Assembly (NCBI GenBank): GCA_026197095.1
Contig: JAPHTF010000016.1
Coordinates: forward strand, 1 to 50,748
Reading direction: 5' to 3'
DNA: 50,748 bases
Source of the DNA: Gammaproteobacteria bacterium
GTDB lineage: Bacteria; Pseudomonadota; Gammaproteobacteria; UBA6429; Thiohalophilaceae
The notes beneath the pieces are model-generated. The model made no database searches. It had not been told where the DNA came from and saw nothing but the letters and a program-made list of their open reading frames with translations. A program made the position numbers and the translations under genes. Shown one piece after another: positions 18,203 to 26,388 of this stretch (positions are counted from its first letter, which is position 1; each line of letters starts with the position of its first letter).

Positions 18203-19162
18203 TCATAAATTAATTACATTAAAACCCCAACCCACCAGGGTAAATGCAACGGCCAGGACGCTGGCATACAATGCCAATGCTGGCCACTTAATCACTTTAC
18301 GCAAGATAATCATTTCAGGTAGTGACAGCGCGGCGATACTCATCATAAAGGCCAGCGTGGTACCTATCGCAACACCTTTGCCGAGCATCGCTTCAGCTAC
18401 CGGAATAACGCCGGTTGCATTGGAATACAATGGCACGCCTAGCAGCACCGCACCGGGCACGGCCAACCAGTTATCCTTACCGCCCAGGTGTTCGGTAACC
18501 CAACCTTCAGGTACATAGCCATGAAATACTGCACCCACCGCAATGCCCGCAATTATCCATTTCCATAAGCGGCGAAGAATTTCTTTTACCTCACCCCATG
18601 CATAAGTGTGTCTGCCACGAAGACTGGTATCAACTTCGGCCAGGTTGGCTTCCCCCATCTGGATTTTCCATACATACTCTTCAACCCAGCGTTCTGGTTT
18701 AAAGTGCTGCATGATAACGCCACCGATATAAGCAACAACCAGTCCGGCTGCAACATACATGGCCGTGAGTTCCCAACCAAGGATGCCGAGCAAAATAACC
18801 ACTGCCACTTCGTTGATCATCGGGCTGGCAATAAGAAACGAAAAGGTCACACCCAGTGGTATCCCCGCCTCAACAAAACCGATAAATAAAGGCACCGATG
18901 AACAGGAGCAAAAGGGTGTGATCGCACCGAGAAGAATTGCCAGGGTACGCGCTAACCATTGTGGTTTACCGCGTACATACTCGCGGACCTTTTCTGGTGA
19001 CAACAGGGCACGTAGCAACCCCATCACGTAAATAATAATAACCAGCATGACAAAGATCTTCGTCGTATCCATCACAAAAAAATGCAACGCGGCACCGGCA
19101 TGGCTGTCAGCATTGAGACCAAGCCATTGATAGGCGACAAGATTTGCTAATTCATCAAACAT
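18203..19162 (-). CDS. ArsP_1/DUF318 family permease
   Basis: 319 aa integral membrane protein with about eight helices. The family signature PFCSCSSVPLFIGFVEAGIPLGVTF (about 82-106) contains the CSC motif, and a mirrored motif GVPLYSNATGVIPVAEAML occurs in the second half. Relatives include ArsP, which exports trivalent organoarsenicals, but many family members have unknown substrates. Its ATG overlaps the upstream sulfurtransferase stop (TAATG), so translation is coupled. The three redox/thiol proteins downstream suggest a soft-metal or sulfur-bound substrate. Confidence 0.85.
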   Translation of the reverse strand: MFDELANLVAYQWLGLNADSHAGAALHFFVMDTTKIFVMLVIIIYVMGLLRALLSPEKVREYVRGKPQWLARTLAILLGAITPFCSCSSVPLFIGFVEAGIPLGVTFSFLIASPMINEVAVVILLGILGWELTAMYVAAGLVVAYIGGVIMQHFKPERWVEEYVWKIQMGEANLAEVDTSLRGRHTYAWGEVKEILRRLWKWIIAGIAVGAVFHGYVPEGWVTEHLGGKDNWLAVPGAVLLGVPLYSNATGVIPVAEAMLGKGVAIGTTLAFMMSIAALSLPEMIILRKVIKWPALALYASVLAVAFTLVGWGFNVINL

Positions 19163-20088
19163 TACAGTGCAAATGCCTCATCATAAGGTTTATTACCTTC
19201 TACGACTGGCAGGGTCAGGCTATTTCCCCAGTGTGACCAGCCGCCGTTGTACATGCGAACATCTATATAACCCAGGCTTTTCAATTGCATAAAAGCAAGA
19301 CTCATACGGAAACCGTCATGACAATAAACATAGATGGTCTTGTTTTTAGGTATCGCTTTGTACATCTCGGCCAGCTGTTCTTTGCTCAACCATTTCTGAC
19401 TCAGGGCATCAGTTCCATCAAGGCTAACAACATTAATCGCTCCGGGAATATGTCCACCCTGGATGGCATGCTGGATCACTTTGCCGGTGTACATATCATG
19501 TGGCCGTGCATCCAGCAGTACCACACCAGGATCACGCCGTGACACCACGTCATCATAAACAGCCGTCCACTCAACAAACAATTTTTGATTGGCAGGTTTG
19601 AGTATGACCTTGCCTGCCTTTGGTTTTATCGCTTTAGTAGAAAGCTCATTAAATGCCGTCCACTCGATAGTACCTCCATCAAGCACTTTGACCCGTGACA
19701 TATCATAACCATATAAATTAAGCAGGAAATACAGGCGTGATGCCAGCGCGGTGCGTGAGTCATCATAGATAACGATCACGGAATCATTATTCACTCCCCA
19801 ACGACGTAGCGTATTTTGAAATGCTTTTTGTGAAGGAAAACGCATCAGAGGATCAGCGTTATTATCTCCCAGGTCTTTGAATCGCTGTACCTGGCGTGCA
19901 CCTGAAATATGACCAACAGTGAAGTAACGGTGAGGGTGATAGCGCACTTCAAGCAAAACCAGTTTTGGATCATTGATGTGTTGTTCCAGCCACCCGGCCG
20001 AAACGAGCGCCTGGTTTTCTGCCATCGCTGCTACTGGCAATAAAAGCCAGCTAAAAATGATAATCAAATGTTTAAAGTGCCTTTTCAT
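19162..20088 (-). CDS. Periplasmic two-domain sulfurtransferase (rhodanese)
   Basis: 308 aa: signal peptide (MKRHFKHLIIIFSWLLLPVAAMA) and two tandem rhodanese domains. The first (about 25-145) lacks a Cys in its loop (IYDDSRTALASR), as in inactive first domains. The second (about 165-295) has the active Cys in VYCHDGFRMSLAF. Start at 20088 is chosen because GGAG lies 6 nt before it; the longer frame would need a GTG at 20100 with no ribosome site. Overlaps the permease by 1 nt; 92 nt after the sigma factor gene. Confidence 0.88.
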   Translation of the reverse strand: MKRHFKHLIIIFSWLLLPVAAMAENQALVSAGWLEQHINDPKLVLLEVRYHPHRYFTVGHISGARQVQRFKDLGDNNADPLMRFPSQKAFQNTLRRWGVNNDSVIVIYDDSRTALASRLYFLLNLYGYDMSRVKVLDGGTIEWTAFNELSTKAIKPKAGKVILKPANQKLFVEWTAVYDDVVSRRDPGVVLLDARPHDMYTGKVIQHAIQGGHIPGAINVVSLDGTDALSQKWLSKEQLAEMYKAIPKNKTIYVYCHDGFRMSLAFMQLKSLGYIDVRMYNGGWSHWGNSLTLPVVEGNKPYDEAFAL

Positions 20089-20180
20089 TTTAATCTCCAC
20101 TGAATGCTTGTTGTTTACGACAATTCATAGAAAAGAGGTATGTAACAGTGAAGACGCATGTAAAGGTAAAAGGATGCAGC

Positions 20181-20759
20181 TTAATTTGAATTTTTTGGCT
20201 TTTCTGGGCTTTCTATCTTTTCAGGTTGGCAGGATTCATGACAACAGACATTGCCTGTCTCGTCATATTTCACTTCACATAGTGTGTGTAATTGCTGCTT
20301 GAGGCGTTGCCGGGCACGTTGTATGCGTGACTTGGCACCCGGTAAACTAATATTTTTTTTCACTGCATACTCAGCCTGGTTTACACCATCCAGATCACAC
20401 AAAGTGATGGCTTCCCTGTCCTGTTCGCCTAACAATTGCAAGGCACGCGGCAAACAGGCCGATAGACTTTCAACTGCAGGTATTTCCTGCACAACATGTG
20501 GCTGTTCATCATCGAGTTCATCAAGTTCCGCGAAGTTCTTCTCTTTACGAAAAACATCAATCAACTGGTTTCGTGCAACTTTATACAGCCATGCACGAGT
20601 ATTATTAATGTCACAGAAGTTTTTACCCTGAGCTATCGCCTTGACAAAAACATTCTGCAGCAAGTCTTCAGACAACTGTCTGTCTCCCCGTGTTTGTTTA
20701 TTCAGGTAGCCACGCAGTTCTGCTTCATACTGTGTCCAACTATTAATAATGCAGTTCAT
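20181..20759 (-). CDS. sigZ: SigZ-family ECF-like RNA polymerase sigma factor
   Basis: 192 aa. Sigma-70 region 2 (about 10-80: LSEDLLQNVFVKAIAQG, RAWLYKVARNQLIDVFRK) and region 4 (about 115-165: LGEQDREAITLCDLDGVNQAEYA, GAKSRIQRARQRLKQQL). The tail carries GNVCCHESC, which could bind metal or sense redox state. Such factors usually pair with an anti-sigma factor, but none is adjacent. The next genes are a sulfurtransferase and permease, so it probably controls its own operon in response to a thiol or metalloid stress (inference). Confidence 0.85.
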   Translation of the reverse strand: MNCIINSWTQYEAELRGYLNKQTRGDRQLSEDLLQNVFVKAIAQGKNFCDINNTRAWLYKVARNQLIDVFRKEKNFAELDELDDEQPHVVQEIPAVESLSACLPRALQLLGEQDREAITLCDLDGVNQAEYAVKKNISLPGAKSRIQRARQRLKQQLHTLCEVKYDETGNVCCHESCQPEKIESPEKPKNSN

Positions 20760-20819
20760 TATATTTAAAGAATAGCAGAAGTTACTCTACAGTATCTGCT
20801 GATTCTTATTTCCTCCCTG

Positions 20820-22013
20820 TTACCGGGGCAGCTTGATCGACAAGAACGCGGCTATTATCACAAAGATACTCGACCACCATAAACAACCGGTTAAGCCCTG
20901 TGTTTGATAGATCAACCCCGACAATACCGTTCCGCTAAGACGACCACCTGCATTGGCCATATAATAAAACCCCACGTTCATCGATACCTTGTCTTTATCT
21001 GACCAGGCAACAATTAAATAAGAATGTACTGCAGAGTTAATGGCAAAAATGGCGCCGAAGATAATTAAGCCCGTGACCAGGGTAAGTTGTGGTTGAACGT
21101 CATAGCTTAACGCGATGGCAATAAACGCCGGTATTAACGCCAGGATAAACGCCCACAACTTCGCGGTATTGCCATCCGGGCCTTTACCGTGATGACTGTA
21201 ACGTAATAATTTTGGTGCACTGGCCTGGATAAAACCATAGCCGATAATCCAGAGTGCAAGATAACTTCCTACCTGCATAAAACTCCAGTTAAAAACGGAA
21301 TAGAGATAAACCGGTAAGGCCACTACGAACCAGACATCACGTGCACCAAAGAGGAAAAACCGTGCCGCGGATAACCAGTTAATCGCAGGCGCTTTAGAAA
21401 AAACCTGGGTAAATTTGGGTTTAGCTTTAGACTTTCCTAAACCAGACGGTAACAACAGCATGGTAATGATTAACACCAGCAAAAGGCTTGCGGATAAAAC
21501 AGCCAAGGCTCCCCTGAATTCAAGCGTCTGTAATAACAAGGCACCAATAAAAAAACCTGCGCCTTTAAGTGCATTTTTAGAACCGGTCAGAACAGCTATC
21601 CATTTAAATAATTTTGTTTCGCTTTCATGTTGTGGCAATAATGTTTTCACACTGGCCTTGGCCGACATTTTATTCAGGTCTTTTGCAATTCCCGACAGGG
21701 CCTGCGCTGCCATAACATATACCACTGACAACCATGATTCCGGTACCATTAACATGGCCAGCGCAATTACTTGTATCGCCATACCGATATGCATTGTTAA
21801 ATTTAAACCAATACGTGAACCTAGCCAGCCACCTACAAGGTTAGTCACAATGCCAAAGAACTCATAAAACAAAAACAACATTGCCACCTCAAAAGGTGAA
21901 TAACCGAGCAAGTGGAAGTACAACACCACCAGCATACGGATGGCACCATCGGTAATGGTGAAAGCCCAGTAACCTGCGGTAACAACCAGGTAATTTTTCA
22001 ATGCTGTCGTCAT
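20820..22013 (-). CDS. arsJ: Organoarsenical efflux MFS transporter ArsJ
   Basis: 397 aa, 11-12 membrane helices, major facilitator superfamily. N-terminal MTTALKNYLVVTAGYWAFTITDGAIRMLVVLYFHLLGYSPFEVA is typical of ArsJ. ArsJ exports 1-arseno-3-phosphoglycerate made by the partner GAPDH, removing arsenate from the cell. The GAPDH gene is immediately upstream (6 nt gap) with ArsR before it, the standard cluster. The stop is 61 bp before sigZ, which could allow read-through into the thiol operon. Confidence 0.94.
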   Translation of the reverse strand: MTTALKNYLVVTAGYWAFTITDGAIRMLVVLYFHLLGYSPFEVAMLFLFYEFFGIVTNLVGGWLGSRIGLNLTMHIGMAIQVIALAMLMVPESWLSVVYVMAAQALSGIAKDLNKMSAKASVKTLLPQHESETKLFKWIAVLTGSKNALKGAGFFIGALLLQTLEFRGALAVLSASLLLVLIITMLLLPSGLGKSKAKPKFTQVFSKAPAINWLSAARFFLFGARDVWFVVALPVYLYSVFNWSFMQVGSYLALWIIGYGFIQASAPKLLRYSHHGKGPDGNTAKLWAFILALIPAFIAIALSYDVQPQLTLVTGLIIFGAIFAINSAVHSYLIVAWSDKDKVSMNVGFYYMANAGGRLSGTVLSGLIYQTQGLTGCLWWSSIFVIIAAFLSIKLPR

Positions 22014-22019
22014 ATATGA

Positions 22020-23042
22020 TTAAAGTTGACTTGCAACTTTGCGGGTTAAATCCATCATGCGATTAACATAGCCCCATTCATTATCATACCATGCGTAAAT
22101 TTTTACCTGGGTGCCGTCTATCACCATGGTTGATAAGGCATCAATAATGGATGAACGTGGATCGTTAACATAATCAATCGAGACAAGCGGACGTTCTTCA
22201 TAACCTAAAATACCTTCCAGGTAATTTTCAGAAGCATACTTAAACAACTCGTTTACTTCCTCGATAGTTGTCGCTCTTTCTGACTCAAAAACAAAATCCG
22301 TTAGCGAAGCGTTTAATAAGGGAACACGCACTGCATGGCCGTTAAGCTTGCCTTCAAGATCGGGGAAAATTTTTGTTATCGCTTTGGCTGAACCGGTTGA
22401 AGTCGGAATTAAAGACTGGCCACAGGCACGTGCGCGGCGTAAATCTTTATGACCTTTATCAACAATAGTTTGCGTGTTGGTAATATCATGGATAGTCGTC
22501 ATGCAGCCATGTTTAATCCCCAAACTTTCATTCATGACTTTAACCACGGGCGCGAGGCAGTTAGTTGTACATGAAGCCGCCGTTACTAAATGATGTTTAT
22601 CCGCGTCATACTGATCATCGTTAATACCGTATACAATATTTAACGCACCTTCTGTCGGTGCCGCGACAATCACTATTTTCACCCCTTGTGCAAAATAATC
22701 ATTCAGGCTTTCAGGATTTTTATGATGTTTGCCCGTGGCCTCAATAACAATATCGCAACCTGACCAGTCAGTGTCTGCAATCTTCTGGTTTGATGAATAT
22801 AGAATTTCCTGATCATCCACGATCATTTTATTATCTTTAGATGAAGTTTCGTGATTCGCTGAAGTCTCGTGATTCCAGATACCATGCACCGAATCAAACT
22901 TCAATAAATGCGCTGAGCCCACAGCATCGGTTGCCGTTTCATTCACCTGCACCAGTGAAAATTCGTCTTTGTTCCAGCCCGCCCTGAAGCCAAGACGCCC
23001 CATACGGCCGAAACCGTTTATACCCACACGTTTTTTAGTCAT
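22020..23042 (-). CDS. gapdh: ArsJ-associated glyceraldehyde-3-phosphate dehydrogenase
   Basis: 340 aa, NAD-dependent GAPDH of the ArsJ-linked type. Rossmann motif [11 protein letters not shown] (6-16), catalytic Cys C158 in [12 protein letters not shown]-terminal [15 protein letters not shown]. In place of phosphate it uses arsenate with glyceraldehyde-3-phosphate, giving unstable 1-arseno-3-phosphoglycerate for export by ArsJ. Residues 58-68 show a small internal duplication, [12 protein letters not shown]. Second gene of arsR-gapdh-arsJ, 21 nt after arsR. Confidence 0.93.
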   Translation of the reverse strand: MTKKRVGINGFGRMGRLGFRAGWNKDEFSLVQVNETATDAVGSAHLLKFDSVHGIWNHETSANHETSSKDNKMIVDDQEILYSSNQKIADTDWSGCDIVIEATGKHHKNPESLNDYFAQGVKIVIVAAPTEGALNIVYGINDDQYDADKHHLVTAASCTTNCLAPVVKVMNESLGIKHGCMTTIHDITNTQTIVDKGHKDLRRARACGQSLIPTSTGSAKAITKIFPDLEGKLNGHAVRVPLLNASLTDFVFESERATTIEEVNELFKYASENYLEGILGYEERPLVSIDYVNDPRSSIIDALSTMVIDGTQVKIYAWYDNEWGYVNRMMDLTRKVASQL

Positions 23043-23063
23043 TGTTTTATTCCTAATATGTAT

Positions 23064-23417
23064 TTATGCACAACAGCGCCCACCGGGGCGATCTGGCATT
23101 ATTGATAAACGAGTAAAATCTGATTTATAAGGTTGCTGTTCAGCTGATGTGCTAAGCGTTTCTGCTAAAACAGTATTCACCCAGCGCGGCAAATCCGGGT
23201 TAAGCCGGTAGTGCACCCACACCCCTTCCTTGCGATCTACCACCAGGCCCGCCTTACGCAGGGTCGCCAGGTGACGTGAGATCTTGGGTTGCGATTCGCT
23301 AATGGCATGAATGAGCTCGCATACACACAGTTCACCTTCTGACTGCAATAACAGCAAAGTACGCAGCCGTGTGCCATCCGCTAGCTGTTTAAAAAATTCT
23401 GAGGCTTCAATATTCAT
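23064..23417 (-). CDS. arsR: Arsenic-responsive repressor ArsR
   Basis: 117 aa winged-helix SmtB/ArsR protein. The As(III) site of classical ArsR is visible as ELCVCEL with C31 and C33. The recognition helix is SESQPKISRHLATLRKAGLV. The tail ends GGRCCA with another vicinal Cys pair. I start at 23417 (MNIEASEFFKQLADGTR), the normal family start. A longer frame to 23483 exists but would run through the likely operator palindrome. No clear ribosome site at either start. It should repress gapdh-arsJ until arsenite binds. Confidence 0.88.
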   Translation of the reverse strand: MNIEASEFFKQLADGTRLRTLLLLQSEGELCVCELIHAISESQPKISRHLATLRKAGLVVDRKEGVWVHYRLNPDLPRWVNTVLAETLSTSAEQQPYKSDFTRLSIMPDRPGGRCCA

Positions 23418-23435
23418 GCGCGAAATATACGCCAA

Positions 23436-23449
23436 ACCATATATATGGT
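23436..23449. promoter_or_regulatory. Candidate ArsR operator
   Basis: A perfect 14-bp palindrome ACCATATATATGGT lies 19 bp upstream of the chosen arsR start, in an AT-rich stretch that could also hold the -10 element. Position and form suit an ArsR-family site; binding is inferred. Confidence 0.55.
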
Positions 23450-23554
23450 AAAGCATATATATAAGACCAGGTGCTAATTTCATAAAAAGTTCATCTGGTC
23501 ATAAAACGGCAATCTCTAGCGTGTACATATTAGTTTCTTAACGATTAATTAATC

Positions 23555-24304
23555 ATGAACATGGATAAAATAAACACTGGCGTTTTGATACACGGGTGTA
23601 ACCTGGGAGCATTTCAGTGGCAGCGCATTGTCTGGGGAGAGCCACCCCATAAAATCGGGCGCATTACCCGTGCCCTGCTCGTGCTGCTTGAAGATACATT
23701 ACAACTGCAGTCGAAGCTGGCAGTATTGGTGATCGGAACCAATGTGGTCTGGAATGGCGGCGGAAAAAGAGCAAAACGCAGTGGTCGTACCGAGGCCGAG
23801 GAAATGCGAAAATTGATGTTTAAAAACCTTCATTGACTCAGGAAGTTTACGGTATTTAATACACGTTTTCCCGAAGTCAGTGATGATGGGTTCATTGAAA
23901 AATTACGTCAGCAACTAGAACAACACACAAAACTTGCTACTAACTGTGAAAATACCGCGGAAGAAATTCGAAATGTACTTCAGATTTTTCAGCAACATGA
24001 GGTCAACCGGGCTGTCCTGGTATCAAGCCCAGTTCATTTACCTCGCTGTATTAAAGAAGCTGCAATAATCTTCAATAAAACTGAATCTACCTCAATGCAC
24101 CATAATCTTTATGCTACACCCAGCGATACCAATTACCAGGATACTGCCCCCTCCGATGTCGCAATATTTGAACCGCCCCACCGCCCTGACCGGCCAATGT
24201 ACCCCATACAACAATTCGTCAGTCGCATCGCACAGGTAAGCCATAAGAAAATGGAATTCTTTCTCAGAGATCTCGATGAGCTTTTAGAAGACTACGGTGC
24301 TTAG
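23555..24304 (+). pseudogene. YdcF/DUF218-like protein frame interrupted by one TGA
   Basis: A 249-codon reading frame in a single phase, broken only by TGA at 23834-23836 (codon 94). The part before (LIHGCNLGAFQWQRIVWGEPPHKIGRI..., then TEAEEMRKLMFKNLH) and after (TAEEIRNVLQIFQQHEVNRAVLVSSPVHLPRCIKEA) both read as a DUF218-like alpha/beta protein. The 3' part runs to TAG at 24304. Most likely a recent nonsense change (for example CGA to TGA) or a sequencing error. UGA recoding as selenocysteine is an alternative that I do not favour. No strong ribosome site at the first ATG. Confidence 0.65.
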
Positions 24305-24339
24305 TCAAACGTTAACACCCTCACCTGCGAAATTTAAAA

Positions 24340-26151
24340 CTAATCCCGGTGAACACGACGCTCATGAAATAAACTGTTACCGGGAATATTTTTCGCATTA
24401 CTCTTTGCCTGGCTGGCCAATTCAGCCACATCGGTGTATGAATGGCAATGATCCAGGTCTGGAATAACGGCGCCGATAGACAAGCTCATGACAGGGTAAA
24501 ATTCGTTTTCACCATTACGGGCACTGGCGAAGATACCATTATTTTTTAAATCCATATCGGTATAAAACTTTACAATTTCCTGTTCAAAACTGTTCAATAT
24601 ATTTTCACAACATTGATGCCAGTTTTCACTTTTGAATATCAAGATAAAATCGTCACCACCAACATGCCCGACAAAATCCTGGTTAGGGATAACATACTGT
24701 AAAAGAATGCCGGCAACCGTTTTAATCACTTTATCACCCTTGGCATAACCATAGACATCGTTGTATGGTTTAAAGTTATCAATGTCACAATAAGCAATAC
24801 AAAACTTATTGTTAGCGGCAAGCATGGCATCAATTTTTTCATAAATAGGCACATTGCCTGGCAGCATGGTTAAGGGGTTGGCATAGCGTGCATTTCTTAT
24901 TTGTAAATCTGTAATCTTTTTTAATAACTGTACCACCTTACCCAGGCCTGCAAACTTTCCATTCTCGGTAATAACAAAATCATCTTCAATTTGCATTTGC
25001 ATGTTATCGGTAACAAATTTACTTACCTGCTCAAAACTCCAATCCTTATCAACAATAACCGGGGAATGATCAATAAATTCCTGAACTGAGCGCGCACCAT
25101 ATAAAGAACGGCCATACTGAGTTGAAAATGTTGCTAACAGCTGATTGCGCCTGACCAGACCCCGGGTGATTCCATCCTGATCCAGTACAGGTATTGAATT
25201 TATTGTTTCATTACCATGAAAAATCTTATGTACTTCTTCCAGTGTGATATCTGGTAATACGCCGGGTACCTTAATTAATAATTCAGATATATTTTCTGAT
25301 GAACTATTTTTTAATTCACCACAGTCCCGGGGTGAAGAGCAACAAAATAACTCGTTTGAAATAACATAGGGTGGATTTAATTGGGGTCGGGAAAAATAGT
25401 ACCCCTGGATAAGCGTGATCCCCATCGCATAGATGGTGCGGTATTCATCTAAAGTTTCTATACCTTCAGCAATAACCTTACAACCTAGCCCCTGCGCAAT
25501 ATCATTGATGGATTTAACAAATGACTTTTTTACCTGGTCTTCATTTATACCCTGTATAAAATGTTTATCTATCTTTACGTAATCTGGCCTGATTTCAGAC
25601 CAACGCCGCAGGCCAGAGTAACCGGCACCAAGATCATCAATCGCAATTTTAAATCCCATTAACTTGTAATGTTCAATCGCGTTGCGCATGACTTCAAAAT
25701 TCTCCATCGGAGACTGCTCTGTCATTTCAATTACAACATTTTCAGGTTGAATCCCTGCCTTTGATAAAATCTCAAGCGTAAGCCCGGAACGATGTCCCGG
25801 CTCAAGTAAACTTTCAGGTGTTGCATTCAGGAATAACTTTCCAGGTAATTGTTTTTGCTGGAAATGGGTTATACCCACCTCGCGACAAAGCAGATCAAGT
25901 TCAAGTAATTGTCCGCTACGAATAGCTATATCAAATAACTTGACGGGGCTATGGTACGGACTGTCTGACGGTCCCCTGATAAGCGACTCATACCCGTATA
26001 TTGTACGCTGGTCTAAATCAACAATAGGCTGGAAAAGTGGTGATAGTTTTTTTGAAGCAATAATTTCTCCAAAGACCTGGAAATCATCATGCAACTCATG
26101 TTGTGACATAGATGTAGTGTTCCTCATCGCTAATGAGTGACTCGTGTTCAT
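24340..26151 (-). CDS. EAL-CBS-GGDEF c-di-GMP turnover protein
   Basis: 603 aa, cytoplasmic, no membrane helix. EAL domain (about 30-265) with ESL in place of EAL but the other catalytic signatures kept: N in LFLNATPE, E in IEMTEQ, IDDLGAGYS, KIDKHFI, IAEGIET, QGYYF; probably an active phosphodiesterase. A CBS pair spans about 285-415. GGDEF domain (about 425-595) has GGDDF as its signature and no RxxD inhibitory site, so cyclase activity is uncertain. A Pho box lies 51 nt upstream, so expression probably rises in phosphate starvation. Divergent from a chemoreceptor gene. Confidence 0.9.
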   Translation of the reverse strand: MNTSHSLAMRNTTSMSQHELHDDFQVFGEIIASKKLSPLFQPIVDLDQRTIYGYESLIRGPSDSPYHSPVKLFDIAIRSGQLLELDLLCREVGITHFQQKQLPGKLFLNATPESLLEPGHRSGLTLEILSKAGIQPENVVIEMTEQSPMENFEVMRNAIEHYKLMGFKIAIDDLGAGYSGLRRWSEIRPDYVKIDKHFIQGINEDQVKKSFVKSINDIAQGLGCKVIAEGIETLDEYRTIYAMGITLIQGYYFSRPQLNPPYVISNELFCCSSPRDCGELKNSSSENISELLIKVPGVLPDITLEEVHKIFHGNETINSIPVLDQDGITRGLVRRNQLLATFSTQYGRSLYGARSVQEFIDHSPVIVDKDWSFEQVSKFVTDNMQMQIEDDFVITENGKFAGLGKVVQLLKKITDLQIRNARYANPLTMLPGNVPIYEKIDAMLAANNKFCIAYCDIDNFKPYNDVYGYAKGDKVIKTVAGILLQYVIPNQDFVGHVGGDDFILIFKSENWHQCCENILNSFEQEIVKFYTDMDLKNNGIFASARNGENEFYPVMSLSIGAVIPDLDHCHSYTDVAELASQAKSNAKNIPGNSLFHERRVHRD

Positions 26152-26202
26152 AAAATTTTTTCCGTACTAAAATATTTCAAAAATACATGTTGATACAGCA
26201 AT

Positions 26203-26220
26203 ATGACAGTTACATGACAA
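26203..26220 (-). promoter_or_regulatory. Pho box facing the EAL-CBS-GGDEF gene
   Basis: On the minus strand TTGTCAT-GTAA-CTGTCAT, as good as the proximal pstC box. -10 candidate TATCAA lies 7 nt downstream (26190-26195), the same spacing as at pstC. The start codon follows at 26151. Confidence 0.85.
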
Positions 26221-26313
26221 TGATTAAATCATTGTTACCTGGATCGTTATTTTCTTAGTTAGACGGCTGATACTGCCTGATTAACAGGGTGTATTTTCAA
26301 AATATTTAAATTT

Positions 26314-26331
26314 CTGTAATACAAATGTAAC
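26314..26331 (+). promoter_or_regulatory. Probable Pho box facing the chemoreceptor gene
   Basis: CTGTAAT-ACAA-ATGTAAC on the plus strand, 57 nt before the chemoreceptor ATG. It keeps the 7-4-7 layout with the CTGTAAC-type variant seen at pstS and phoB. The -10 is less clear than at the other sites. Confidence 0.6.
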
Positions 26332-26388
26332 AAAACTTTCGTAACTTCACTTACTTAAATTATGGTTTGTTAATACCCAGGTATTGTT

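Noticed and set aside
23834-23836. TGA as a confident selenocysteine codon
   Set aside because: The downstream hairpin lacks clear SECIS features and no selenocysteine genes are visible; a nonsense change is simpler.
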